A stretch of DNA of 64,000 bases, taken from assembly GCA_032622095.1 (NCBI GenBank), contig CP136066.1, forward strand, positions 52,728,609 through 52,792,608, in the 5' to 3' direction. This DNA is from Siphonodentalium dalli (lineage: Eukaryota > Mollusca > Scaphopoda > Gadilida > Siphonodentaliidae). Under the pieces are notes generated by a model, which saw nothing but the letters and a program-made list of their open reading frames with translations, was not told where the DNA came from and did no database searches. This document shows, in pieces, positions 48,965-59,349 of the stretch (the first letter of the stretch is position 1; every line of letters begins with the position of its first letter). The position numbers and the translations under genes are program-made.

Positions 48965-49079
48965 CTGTGTCAGGGTCCATCGCATCCTGTAGAATTTCGT
49001 CCATTGTCTTTGGTCTTCCGTTGACGAAGTGCAAACCACAGATCACAAAAACCATAATCGCCGCCTGTAACATAACCAT
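48965..49079 (-). CDS. exon 1: signal peptide
   Basis: ATG at 49079, then MVMLQAAIMVFVICGLHFVN, a hydrophobic core with small residues before a likely cleavage site near VNG/RP, followed by the charged stretch KTMDEILQDAMDPDT. The exon ends ACAG|GTGAAT in phase 1 and joins in frame to exon 2. A second in-frame ATG lies two codons in. The out-of-frame ATG at 49090 is not used here. A TATATATG word about 30 bp upstream is too close to be a convincing TATA box, so the 5' UTR may be on another exon. Confidence 0.72.
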
Positions 49080-49112
49080 TCTCTAGTCATTATGGGTATG
49101 CCATGTCATATA

Positions 49113-49523
49113 TATGGTCCGGATTGCAGTTGTTGTAATCTTGCCTGTACCCTGTGCCAATGCATTCTCTTGTATATGCGAGTCGACCATAGGTCGCCTC
49201 GCATATATAAGAGAATGCACTGGCCTAATATTTTGTTGTCATTTTTTATCAATTTTTCATACATTCCTTAACAATATTTATTTTGTTTATCATTTTTTCT
49301 TATATTCAACAATTTTTATCATTTAAAAAAAAAATTCTTACATTCTATACTTACATTCTATAACAATTTTTATAATTATTTCTTACATTCTTTAACAGTT
49401 AATGTTTAACCCACATGGAGCCTCACAAAGATGGAAGCATGCACTACTGAGTGTCGTCTGCTTCAGTCTATGGGGGGCTCACTATGAGTTCAGACACATA
49501 TGTATGGTCCGGATTGCAGTTGT
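49113..49523. mobile_element. palindrome MITE flanked by a 21-bp direct repeat
   Basis: One 69-bp palindrome (49156-49224) and the AT-rich spacer are followed by a central GGAGCCTCACA...GGGGGGCTCACTATG segment. A direct repeat starting TATGGTCCGGATTGCAGTTG sits on each side (49113-49133, 49503-49523). It lies only 34 bp upstream of the signal-peptide ATG, so it may be in or near the promoter. Confidence 0.65.
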
Positions 49524-49649
49524 GGTATTCCATTGCAAGATGCACACCAATTCTTCTTGGTATGCCCGTTATAGCAATAGGAACGAATGAAATTTCGAAG
49601 GAAAGCCACACCATGATTAGTTCGTTACAACAGACACTGATGGGTTTAT

Positions 49650-49975
49650 TCGCGGTAAATCAGGGTATACAGTAACTGTATGAAGAATAAAATGTTTGTG
49701 CATCGAAACATGAAGTGACATGCGCTTAGCATGGCATATAGTCAGCAAACTGCAACTGATTGTGGTCTTATCAAAACATTTTGGCATCTGTTTAACTCAT
49801 TGTCATTCTGGTGTGCTAGGTGTGATTTTGGTTGACCCGGGCAGATTTGTTACCTTGTCAGACAACCACTTAACTGTATTTGTTGACCTATAAAATGCGG
49901 TAAATCAGGTATACAGTAACTATATGAAGAATAGGTGTGTGCATCTAGTGCAAAGATTCGTGATCACCTAGCAGG
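49650..49975. repeat. diverged direct repeat
   Basis: GCGGTAAATCAGG.TATACAGTAACT.TATGAAGAATA at 49652 recurs at 49898, both followed by GTG.GCATC. No gene is visible between them. Confidence 0.6.
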
Positions 49976-50639
49976 GGTTAACTGAGTTGAGATAACTTGT
50001 GTTCCAATCCATTTTGTATATTATTATATACGACTAAACTTAGCTTAAACTAAACATATGGATATATAACTCACCGGTCAGCAAGCCGGTCATGGTGTTT
50101 TTGCATATGTTGGGATACTATTATAATGGCGTCCATTCGTGAATTTTCAAAAAAATCTCAATTTCAAACTATTAATTTGAAGGGAAAGATCATTACCCTT
50201 TATCACCAATGTATGCTATAGAACTATAACAACAAATGTTTACCCTCAATATAATGACAGTTCTGTTCATATTATGAAAAAATGTGGTTTAAAATAGGTC
50301 GATAGACAGGAAATATTTATAAAAACACACTGCATTTTCTAGACTATGAACCCAACAAGGGTATGTGCTCAGTCTACCATCTTAAATCATGACTGTCTGC
50401 GAGAAAACAAGTAAAACATTCCCATTCCATATTTCAGATTTTTGGCAGCCATTTGCAGGATTATTTGTTTTTTTAGGAAAATCACCTTAAAACTACATAA
50501 TAAATATTATATAGCGAACCGCATAAACAGATACACGCATCTCACACCCTCGACACAGGCCCAAATACCACACAAAGATATTTTAGCGCTGAAAATATCA
50601 GTAACTTCAAATCTGTTTTACAATCATGCAAATTTGAAT

Positions 50640-51565
50640 CTGTACTACAATGTAATTCAATTGATCGTGCATACGATAATTTCCTTGAATTATACGAGAA
50701 TGCCTACGAATTGGCATTTTCACCCAAGAATCGTAAAATACCCAAGAAATTTATAAAACGCGAGCCCTGGATGACAGGAGATCTCATAAAATCAAGTATC
50801 GTAAAGCAAGAATTATACACCAAGAAACTTAAATCAGCATCTGGTCGAGCTACAAATACATAATTAAATTATCGTCAATTATATAATAAACTTTTCAGAA
50901 AGAGCAAACAATTATATTACTCACGAATTATTGATGGAAAAAAGAACGATATGAAGAAAACTTGGACAATACTGAAGAGTGCACTAAAGATGGAAGTGGG
51001 CACTGTTAAGGTCATTTTCGATAACGGGACTGAAATCACTTGTCCCAGCCTTATGGCAGACAAATTTAATGCGTACTTCTCGAGCATTGGGCGTAAAACC
51101 AGTCAACTTGTTGCGAATGAACACAAACGTAGTTTTTTTTATTATCTCCGCAATAGAATAGACGACCTTGACATCTTTGATGTTACCCCAACCACAATCC
51201 AAGAAATTATTTTAACCTGCTTATCAATGAAAGATAAATATGGTATGGATTTTAAAGGGATAACCACTAAACTCATGAAGGAAACAATTGAAACCATAGC
51301 TCCGGCATTGAAACATATATTTAACCTCTCATTTGAACAAGGAATTGTCCCAGAAAAGATGAGAATTGCAAAGGTTGTTCCAATACCAAAAAATAACAAT
51401 GCACACGAAATTTAGACCAACTATAGACCAATTAGCATCATACATACTTTTTCCAAACTATTAGAACGAATAATGCAAAAACGACTAATATATTTTTTAG
51501 CTGAGCACGATATTTTGTACAAGCACCAATATGGCTTCCGTCCAAACCACTCTACTTTTCATCCA
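50640..51565 (+). pseudogene. LINE (non-LTR) reverse transcriptase remnant
   Basis: In order the plus strand reads a pre-RT linker ending KKFIKREPWMTGDLIKSS, then FRKSKQLYYSRII, FNAYFSSIGR, and VPEKMRIAKVVPIPKNNN. TNYRPISIIHTFSKLLERIM and YKHQYGFRPNHST follow. These are the finger and first palm blocks of Jockey/CR1/RTE-like reverse transcriptases. In-frame stops occur at about 50860 and 51413, and the sequence ends after block 2, before the catalytic FADD-type motif. It is 5'-truncated and 3'-broken. It is not the same copy as the relic at 21.4-23.1 kb, but of a similar type. Confidence 0.8.
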
Positions 51566-51703
51566 ATCGCACATTCAAAATAAAAGCAATTTGTTGTGTT
51601 ATAATGCAATATTTTTGTTGTAAACTATGACAGGGAAAAAACGCAAAACTCTGGGCTCTGTGGATGCTATGCTACATGCTCTCTATGGCTTACTGGACAC
51701 TAC

Positions 51704-52351
51704 GGGAACCATTAGCTGCTGTGATAATAGTATACCCTATATATACCATATGTCGCCTCGCATATATACGAGAATGCACTGGCCTAACAATTTTGTATCA
51801 TTTTTTTAAATACATTTTTCTTACATTCTTTAACAATTTTTAGGTCATAAAATAAAAAACATCCAGAGTGTGAATAACCCTGCAGGGAGCCCCTAACATA
51901 CATAGAAGCATGTAGGTGAGTGTCGTCTGCTCATGTTTGTCTGGGGATATGTATGGGTGAAATTATTAAATTGTTAAAAAATGTAAGAAAAAATTAAAAA
52001 AATTGTTAAATAATGTAAGAAAAAAATGATAAAAAATGATAAATTGTTTAAAGAATGTAAGAACAAAATTATTAAAAAAATGATAAAATTGTTAAAGATT
52101 GTAAGACAAAATTATTAAATTTTTTTTAAATTGTAAAAAATAATAACAAATGATAAAAAATTGTTAGGCCAATGCATTCTCTTATATATGCGAGGCGACC
52201 TATGGTCGACTCTCATATATAAGAGAATGCATTGGCACATGGTACTTGAAATATAGTGTGATTACCGTCCACTGGACAATATGCGGTAGGGCGCCCTGGG
52301 GCTCTCTGAATGCTAAATGATTAAGGGAACCATTAGCTGCTGTGATAATAG
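51704..52351. mobile_element. palindrome MITE between 27-bp direct repeats
   Basis: A half palindrome (about 51735-51783), long TAAAATTGTTAAAGAATGTAAG-type AT runs, a central GCAGGGAGCCCC...GGGGATATG block and a full palindrome at 52168-52236. GGGAACCATTAGCTGCTGTG plus ATAATAG occurs on both sides (51704-51730, 52325-52351), longer than a normal TTAA target duplication. Confidence 0.65.
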
Positions 52352-53700
52352 CAAACGTTAGGACGATATCCTCAGGGTTCGCGCTGCCATAAATGCTAAC
52401 TGACTAGCTCTACCATATACACGCCATCTAACTACTCTAGTTGTCAAGTACTTATACTTGATATATAGTGTGATTACCTCAGTGTCCTCAAGTCACTGAG
52501 AGCAAACGTAATTGATAATATATTCATTTTTTCATCTAACAATAACTAAATTTGTTAGTAAAAGTTTACGCACAGGTCTAATTTTCCAGATATTACACCG
52601 TTGGAACCCACATGGACCTAAGGGTATGCATAAAACACATGGTCGCTATATCTGTACTGCCATGATATTTGTGTGTTTCATTGGTATACAAAAAATAATA
52701 CAAAATAATACAATCACAGAATTCTGATTAATTCAGACTAGGATAATATTAGCAACACCTTTCAGAACCTTCAGTTATCAGAGAAATTGCACAATTATAT
52801 ATGATCATAACAGTTAGAAACAAAAATCGAATAAATCGATTTAAATAAACAAAATGTTGATTTAAATCAAATAAATCGATTTTGTTCATTTTATTTGAAG
52901 AAAAAAAAATCACCAACCCTGTTAAACTATCTAACTCAATGAAATATAAGAATCCAAGTCGCCACTCCTATATTTCAGCAATATATAATTATAATTTCAA
53001 TTAGTGTTTGCATTGAAAATGAACCCAATAACCTTGTGGCAAGCATGCACTGAGTATACTTATCATTGTTCGTGCTGCCACTTGCCAAATTTGCCAATGG
53101 CAAAAATATTCACATTTTGCAAAAAGTATTTTCATTTGGCAAAGGTTTTGGCAAGTCACTTTTAATTCGCCAAGACAGTTGACCAATTAATAGTTATCAG
53201 TATCAATGGATGGAGGGATTATCCGTATTTAGTGTGGTGGTGTTTACATAGTTAATCATATTGTGGTGTGACCTTCTCGTGAAGCAACCCTGCTATCATT
53301 TTATTGTTGGGTGATTGGTTTATTGTTGTATGATAAACCACAATAGAGATGCTAGTTAAATGATTAACTAACTGCTTTCATATCGATCAAAAGTCGTTCA
53401 AACTGCGAGTGTCAAATTATACATGTTGCAGAAAATAGTAATACCAGTGATGGCATTACAATATTTTCATTTGGCAAAAGTAAATTTCGGTCCAGCGCGG
53501 ACCCTGGATATCCTCCAATGTCTCTTCACATTTTGTCGTAAATATTGATCGGTTGCAATGTGAGTCGCAAAGCTTAGAGTTGGAAATGAAAGCAGCAGTC
53601 AGTATAAAATTATTTGCTTTAACCAGGTCGTTAAAATCATATGTACGTCTCCCTTGTTTAGTGGTGGAATAGTATTAATCGAAGTTGTAATCACAATATA
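52352..53700. other. unannotated stretch
   Basis: No gene that I can support. It contains an ATAAATCGATTT palindromic cluster at about 52825-52885 and a TTTGGCAAA-rich patch at 53080-53165. Confidence 0.4.
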
Positions 53701-53707
53701 TTTGATG

Positions 53708-55071
53708 CTGTAGCGTCTAGATTTTGATGGATATTAGTAACTTAAATAACGATATGATGATATGAAACCTGATTTGTCACGGCAATTCCGTTTGAATGCC
53801 CAAACACGAAGAAAATCTCGTTTGTCGCCGAAAGCGAACCGTCTCGTTTATCGGATTTCCACCGTCTCTTTATCGGAATTCCACCGTCTCTTTATCGAAA
53901 TGCCACCGATCCTCACGTCGCAGTCCCCCCCCCCCCCCGTGAACAGGTAGTCAAGTTTATTCAATTTATGAGTTTAATCCAGGGAAGTAAATGTCCCGTT
54001 CCCCCAATGCAAAAGCAAGGAAAGGGTCAAGCCAACAATCTCCATTTATCGTCAACCATGCAAAGCCACCATGTAGTTGTGCAGATTATATAATATATTT
54101 TCTTATCTGGTCCTTTAAATATAAATGTGGCTACGTACATATAAACAGCTTAAGGTGATATGGCATTAAAACAGGTATAGATAAATAGTTTATTGTTTAA
54201 ACAATAGCATACGTACAGTAATTCTGATCTGCGAATGTCGCTAGGCAGTTTGAGAGTGCACAGTGAAATGTTTCAGAGAAAGAATTACTACGACCAGACC
54301 GAAATATGTCACAATGACAAATTTGGGTATGCCATAAAATAAAAGTGGACTACGGTGGTCATCGGAAGCGCACATGGGTTATGTAATGGGCGAAATGAGT
54401 CCATTATTGTGAGACGGTTTCGACGAGGAAGCGCCTGCACCTAGGTCCCCATGCCTCGTCACGAGAAGGTGATTACGACCGGTCACCTCCCCGTCCACCA
54501 AGCACAAAAACAGACCAAAATCAACTCTAGGCCTATAACGAGGACAATCAGATCAGAATATTAAGAAAACCGCGAGCGATATCAGTGCACTGGACGCGAT
54601 GTAGACGTATGCGCGATACGGAAAACAAATGTATTATAAATATATGTATAAATAGTAGTAAATATAGTGTAGTGGGTATATTGACAGGTAGTAGTCATTG
54701 TGCTATGGGCGAAGACGGGGTAGGCCGGGCAACACATCGATGCCAAGACAAATATTAGAGTGATGGTAACCAAGTAACTACACATCGTACAACGCGGTAA
54801 TGTTGTGACAGACTGACCGGGGGTGGTAACCAAGTAATGACACATCGAAAAACGCGGCTATACTCACGGGGGGAGAACTGCGACGTGAGGATCGGTGGCA
54901 ATCCGATAAAGAGACGGTGGAAATCCGATAAACGAGACGGTTCGCTTTCGGCGACAAACGAGATTTTCTTCGTGTTTGGGCATTCAAACGGAATTGCCGT
55001 GACAAATCAGGTTTCATTTCATCATATCGCTATTTAAGTTACTAATATCCATCAAAATCTAGACGCTACAG
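53708..55071. mobile_element. 1.36-kb element with about 200-bp inverted ends
   Basis: Left arm 53708-53940 and inverted right arm 54870-55071 share CTGTAGCGTCTAGATTTTGA, then GATTTGTCACGGCAATTCCG and TTTGTCGCCGAAAGCGAACC, down to CCACCGATCCTCACGTCGCA. The left arm has a duplicated CACCGTCTCTTTATCGGAATT segment and a poly-C run at 53926-53938. The interior (about 53950-54770) has no transposase that I recognise. A third copy of the arm, direct, is at 55208-55416. Confidence 0.7.
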
Positions 55072-55092
55072 TGACTAAACCCAAGATAATAG

Positions 55093-55190
55093 CCATTTAA
55101 AAGTCACGCAACGGTTCGTTTTCCGATAAAAGACACGCGACGGTTCGTTTTTATCGGAAAACGAACCGTCGCGTGAATTTTAAATGGCGA
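55093..55190. repeat. 98-bp hairpin
   Basis: Inverted repeat of ATTTAAAAGTCACGC.ACGGTTCGTTTTCCGATAAAA arms around AGACACGCGACGG. It lies between two arms of the neighbouring element. Confidence 0.75.
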
Positions 55191-55207
55191 TTCTATTGGT
55201 TTTACTC

Positions 55208-55416
55208 ACTGTAGCGTCTAGATTTTGATGGATATTAGTAACTAAAATAACTATATGATGATATGAAACATGATTTGTCACGGCAATTCCGTTTGAATGC
55301 CCAAACACGAAGAAAATCTCGTTTGTCGCCGAAAGCGAACCGTCTCGTTTATCGGATTTTCACCGTCTCTTTATCGGAATGCCACCGATCCTCACGTCGC
55401 AGTTCTCCCCCCGTGA
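55208..55416. repeat. solo arm of the 53708-55071 element
   Basis: Direct copy of the left arm, beginning CACTGTAGCGTCTAGA and ending at TCACGTCGCAGTTCTCCCCCC. Fewer internal duplications than the left arm. Confidence 0.8.
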
Positions 55417-55776
55417 TACTGTCGCGGTAATGTTATGGCAGACTGACCGGGGGTATTGCCAACCAAACACCTAAGGTGGCACCAGAGTACATGGCATGGA
55501 GTAGCAATTGTTGAAAGATGTAGAAATTTAACAATCAACCAATAATATATGCATGTATTAAACGCGACTATACCACCGGTGGTGGTAACCAAGTAACGAC
55601 ACATCGTAAAACGCGGCTATACTGTCGCGGTAATCTTATGGCAGACTGACCGGGGGTGCCAACCAAACACCTAAGGTGGCATCAGAGTACATGACATGGA
55701 GTAGCAATTGTTGAAAGATGTAGAAATGTAACAATCAACCAATAATATATGCATATATTAAACGCGACTATACTGT
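55417..55776. repeat. 203-bp tandem repeat, about 1.8 units
   Basis: TACTGTCGCGGTAAT.TTATGG opens each unit (55417 and 55620). Shared words include GCAGACTGACCGGGGGT, CAAACACCTAAGGTGGCA and TAGCAATTGTTGAAAGATGT. A related CCGGGGGTGGTAACCAAGTAA word also occurs at 54820 and 55580. Confidence 0.85.
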
Positions 55777-55979
55777 CACGAAAGGCCTATATAAATATAA
55801 CGATGCATAGGGGCATGGGTGGATTGGGACTACAGTGGGGATGTAGGTTATTATCGATTTCCGGATAATTTATGCCGAACGTAGTGCAAATTTACATTTT
55901 CTCTCAAAAGGTTCATAATAAAGGTTCATAATAAAGGTACATAATTATGGTTAAGTAAAACTGTTTTTGCCGGAGGTTT

Positions 55980-56335
55980 ATTACACGCCTTTTCCTAGAA
56001 GTACAGTGTTATTGCTGTTCCATATTTAAAAATCCCGTTAACGTAAAATGATGTACATGACGTTCGCCTCAAACATGAAACTGGAACTATTTAAATAAAA
56101 GAATCATCACACATGACACACACGCCCTGTATGAGCCTAAATAAACCTTATAATCCGGTAATTTTAATGCACGGATTCTAGGATGCGAAGCGTGTAATAA
56201 ACACAGAACGACACGATGTGTACATGCGTTTGTCGATACGGCACTCGTGCTGTCGCGGAACGATATAACTCGAGGCGCGACAGCATTCGTGTCGTATCGA
56301 CAAACCCATTTACACATGGTGTCGTTCTGTGCATA
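55980..56335. repeat. segment duplicated at 57600-57960, with hairpin
   Basis: GTACAGTGTTATTGCTGTTC, ATGACGTTCGCCTCAA and GAACTATTTAAATAAA match the copy about 1.62 kb to the right. The right half folds on itself: AACACAGAACGACAC pairs with GTGTCGTTCTGTG, and TTTGTCGATACGGCACTCGTG with its near complement (about 56203-56335). Confidence 0.8.
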
Positions 56336-56339
56336 TATC

Positions 56340-57220
56340 ACATATGAGCTATAAATTTTGAGTGCAAAACGCGATATTTGAATAACTTTTACTGTAAGTT
56401 ACCTTGCATGATCCGTAACAGCATTATATAAACAATGTAGATTCCGTCATTCAGATAAAAAGAAATATTGCTGTGTGTCAACCATATATATATAATATGC
56501 ACGATATTCAGACACCAAAGACCACACACAGCTTATGCCTACGGATCTATGGCAGCAAATTATTCCAAACGACACTTGTTAACGTACGTAATGACGTAGG
56601 TAGACGTAAGTATGTCACGTGAATGAATGCCGTCATAGACAACATGTGCTTGCCGTGGCAGGGTTGTATACATATAAATAGGGCAGGGTAGGGAGGGGGG
56701 CAATAGAATGTGCCTTCAGGCGGGTTTTATATCCATGAATTGATATTAAATAATATCGTGGAGACAACATTAAATTTGTTGTACATGCAATGCAGTACGA
56801 CTGTACTGTCGTGGTTACGGTTATGACATGGGGGTGGTAGCTAAATTGTACACATAAGTCCTGTTCCAAACAACGAAGCAAAGAATAATAATTAATGACA
56901 TTGTGAGTAGATAAGGAAATCAACAGCAGTAATAAATCCAACGGTACTAATTAATTATTGGATGAATGGTCCCGGGTTCCGGTCATTCTCTAGATAGGTA
57001 CTAGTATGGACGTATTACAGAGCGTTACATAAGTGATTTATTGATAATAACGTGCCATTAAGGAGCTTACGTCAAAATATTAGAATAAAATTTCTGATAT
57101 TGTTTATGCCGTAATGGTAGTGTTATGCATGGTATGCAGAGACCACACTACGCACTCACCAGCAATGCACAAATGTGGGTAGCGGGCAATAGAAGGGGCC
57201 TTCAAACGTTTTATATCCGT
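56340..57220. other. unannotated stretch
   Basis: No supportable gene or structured repeat. AT-rich with scattered short ORFs. Confidence 0.4.
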
Positions 57221-57224
57221 GCAT

Positions 57225-57477
57225 TGATATTGCACACTTGGGAGTCCAACATGACATTCGTGAGAAAAATATGACATTTTCCCGGACTATCACGTTGCGG
57301 CTTTTGCCCAATTGGAAATGGTGTTATTTAAGGGATGGATCATAATATACATTATTATCCATCCCTTTAATTAACTAACACCATTTCCGATTGGACAAAA
57401 GCCGCAACGTGATAGTCCGGTAAAATGTCATATTTTACTCCCGAATGTCATATTTGACTCCCAAGTGTGCAATATCA
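57225..57477. repeat. palindrome P1 (253 bp)
   Basis: GATATTGCACACTTGGGAGT on the left pairs with its complement at the right end. Inner arms CCCGGACTATCACGTTGCGG pair across a centre near 57352 (TATACATTATTATCCATCC). A second copy is at 58394-58642 and a half copy at about 59285-59345. Confidence 0.85.
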
Positions 57478-57599
57478 CTTTTGTATTGGGACTCCGTGAC
57501 GTCACTTGAATTAACTAATGCGAAATGAATCGGTGAAATTGTGATGCGCGCGCAACACTGGTGGAAAAACACATAATGCACACAACATTGTATAATAAC

Positions 57600-57960
57600 T
57601 TTATAATATTACACGCTTGTTCCTATAAATACAGTGTTATTGCTGTTCAATATTTACAAATCCGTATGGAACGTACGTTCCATACGCATCTCGTTGACGT
57701 AAAATGACGTACATGACGTTCGCCTCAACCATGAATCTGGAACTATTTAAATAAACGAATCGTCACACATAACAAACGCGCCCTGTATGAGCATAAATAA
57801 ACCTTTATTCCTGTATTTTTAACGCACGGATTCTAGGACGCGAAGCGTGTAATAAACACAGAACGATTTGTCGATACGGCACTCTCGTTCTATCCTTCCG
57901 CGACAGCACTCGTGCCGTATCGACAAACCCAATTACAAAACCGTGTCGTTCTGTGTATTT
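57600..57960. repeat. right copy of duplicated segment, with hairpins
   Basis: Copy of 55980-56335 with an added perfect 22-bp palindrome, GTATGGAACGT/ACGTTCCATAC (57664-57685), absent from the left copy. The right half again folds as a TTTGTCGATACGG hairpin. Confidence 0.8.
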
Positions 57961-57962
57961 AT

Positions 57963-58118
57963 TATACAATGCTCTGTACAGTATGTGTTTTTCTTGTACG
58001 AGTCAAGGTTGTGGTGAAAAGTCATATTAGACGAGACACGCAGTGTCGAGTCCGATATGACTTTTCACCACAACCTGGACGAGTACAAGAAAAACTCATA
58101 TTGTACACAACATTCTAT
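57963..58118. repeat. palindrome C1
   Basis: Inverted arms of TGTACAGTATGTGTTTTTCT and GTTGTGGTGAAAAGTCATAT meet near 58035 around AGACGAGACACGCAGTGTCG. A sister palindrome is at 58922-59050. Confidence 0.85.
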
Positions 58119-58393
58119 AATGACATTTTTATTATCATTTGTATGTTTATCCAAATTTTGGGAATAAACTTTTTGTGGTTATTTTTGGTATTTGTCGGCA
58201 CTTAATTCTCTACAAAAGCCTGTATTTTGATAATCAGAAAGCATGATTTGGAAAGTAAACACGAAAGTAAAAAAAAAACTCAATCCTGAAGTGAAACGTC
58301 TGCTAAATCCACCAGTGTTGCGCGCGTATCACAATTTAACCGATTCATTTCGCAATAGTGTTAATTCGTGACGTCACTGAGTCCCAATACAAA

Positions 58394-58642
58394 GTGATAT
58401 TGCACTCTTGTGAGTCCAATATGACATTCGGGAGTACAATATGACTTTTTCCCGGACTATCAAGTGGCGGCTTTTGCCCAATCGGAAATGGTGTTAGTTA
58501 AGGGGTGGATAATAATATACATTATTATCCATCCTTTAACTAACACCATATCCGATTGGGCAAAAGCCGCCACGTGATATTCCTGGAAAAAGTCATATTG
58601 GACTCCCGAAACTCATATTGGACTCCTGACTGCACAATATGA
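58394..58642. repeat. palindrome P2
   Basis: Second copy of P1. Its centre at about 58518 is also the mirror point between palindromes C1 and C2, so 58.0-59.0 kb is a roughly 1-kb composite palindrome. Confidence 0.85.
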
Positions 58643-58649
58643 CTTTTCA

Positions 58650-59275
58650 TATTGGACTCCGTGACGTCACGAATTTAATCTGTTGCGAAATGAATCGGTG
58701 GAATTGTGATGCGCGCGCAACATTGATGGATTTTAGCAGATGTTTCACTTCCGCATTGAGTTTTTTTTTTCTCACTTCCGTGTTTACTTTTCCAATTCAT
58801 GCTTTCTGATGATCAAAATACAGGCTTTTATAGATAATGAAGAGCCGACAAATACCAAAAATAACCACGAAAGTTTTATTCCCAAAATGTGGATAAACAT
58901 ACAGATGGATAATAACAATGTCATTATACAATGTTGTGTACAGTATGAGTTTTTCTTGTACTTGTCCAGGTTGTGGTGAAAAGTCATATTTTTCACCACA
59001 ACCTGGACGAGTACAAAAAAACTCATACTGTACACAGCATTGTAGAATGACATTTATATTATCCATCTGTATGTATATCCATTTTTTTTGGAATAAAATT
59101 TAGTGGTTACTTTTTGTATTTAGCCTGTATTTGATCATCAGAAAGCATGTAAGCACGGAAATGAAAAAAAAAACTCAACGCGGAAGTAAAACGTCTGCTA
59201 AATTCACCAGTGTTGCGCGCGCATTACAATTTCACCGATTAATTTCTCAATAGATAATTCGTGACGTTACAGAAA
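58650..59275. repeat. palindrome C2 with long arms
   Basis: Arms of about 300 bp run from GACTCCGTGACGTCACGAAT inward through GATGCGCGCGCAACATTGAT and CATGCTTTCTGATGATCAAA, and meet near 58988. Short ORFs on both strands are mirror images of one another. Confidence 0.85.
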
Positions 59276-59349
59276 CCCGATAAAAAAGTTATATTGCACA
59301 CCTGGGAGTCCAATATGACATTCTGGAGTCCAATATGACTTTCGAGAAA

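Larger units (their letters stand above)
6146..49079 (-). other. gene model: secreted multi-EGF protein with C-type-lectin-like C-terminus (12 exons)
   Basis: I joined twelve minus-strand exons into one gene. The order is signal peptide, acidic linker with furin-type site, eight EGF domains, then a split C-type-lectin-like domain and stop. Every exon junction is phase 1 with AG acceptor and GT donor (mostly GTAAGT), so the full chain stays in frame and gives about 540 residues. Introns range from 1.3 to 16.5 kb. There is no transmembrane segment, so the product is predicted to be secreted. EGF plus lectin modules are known in extracellular adhesion and matrix proteins, but I do not recognise a specific orthologue. 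The 16.5-kb gap between the last EGF exon and the lectin exons could hide further exons, or the lectin exons could belong to a separate gene. Confidence 0.62.

Noticed and set aside
49105-49116. TATATATG as TATA box of the EGF/lectin gene
   Set aside because: It is only about 30 bp from the ATG, leaving almost no 5' UTR, and TATATA words are common in this AT-rich window.
56945-56990. CCCGGGTTCCGGTC as a tRNA-like B box (SINE or tRNA)
   Set aside because: No A box or cloverleaf could be found around it.
58740-59103. Overlapping ORFs of similar sequence on both strands
   Set aside because: They are mirror translations of the arms of palindrome C2.
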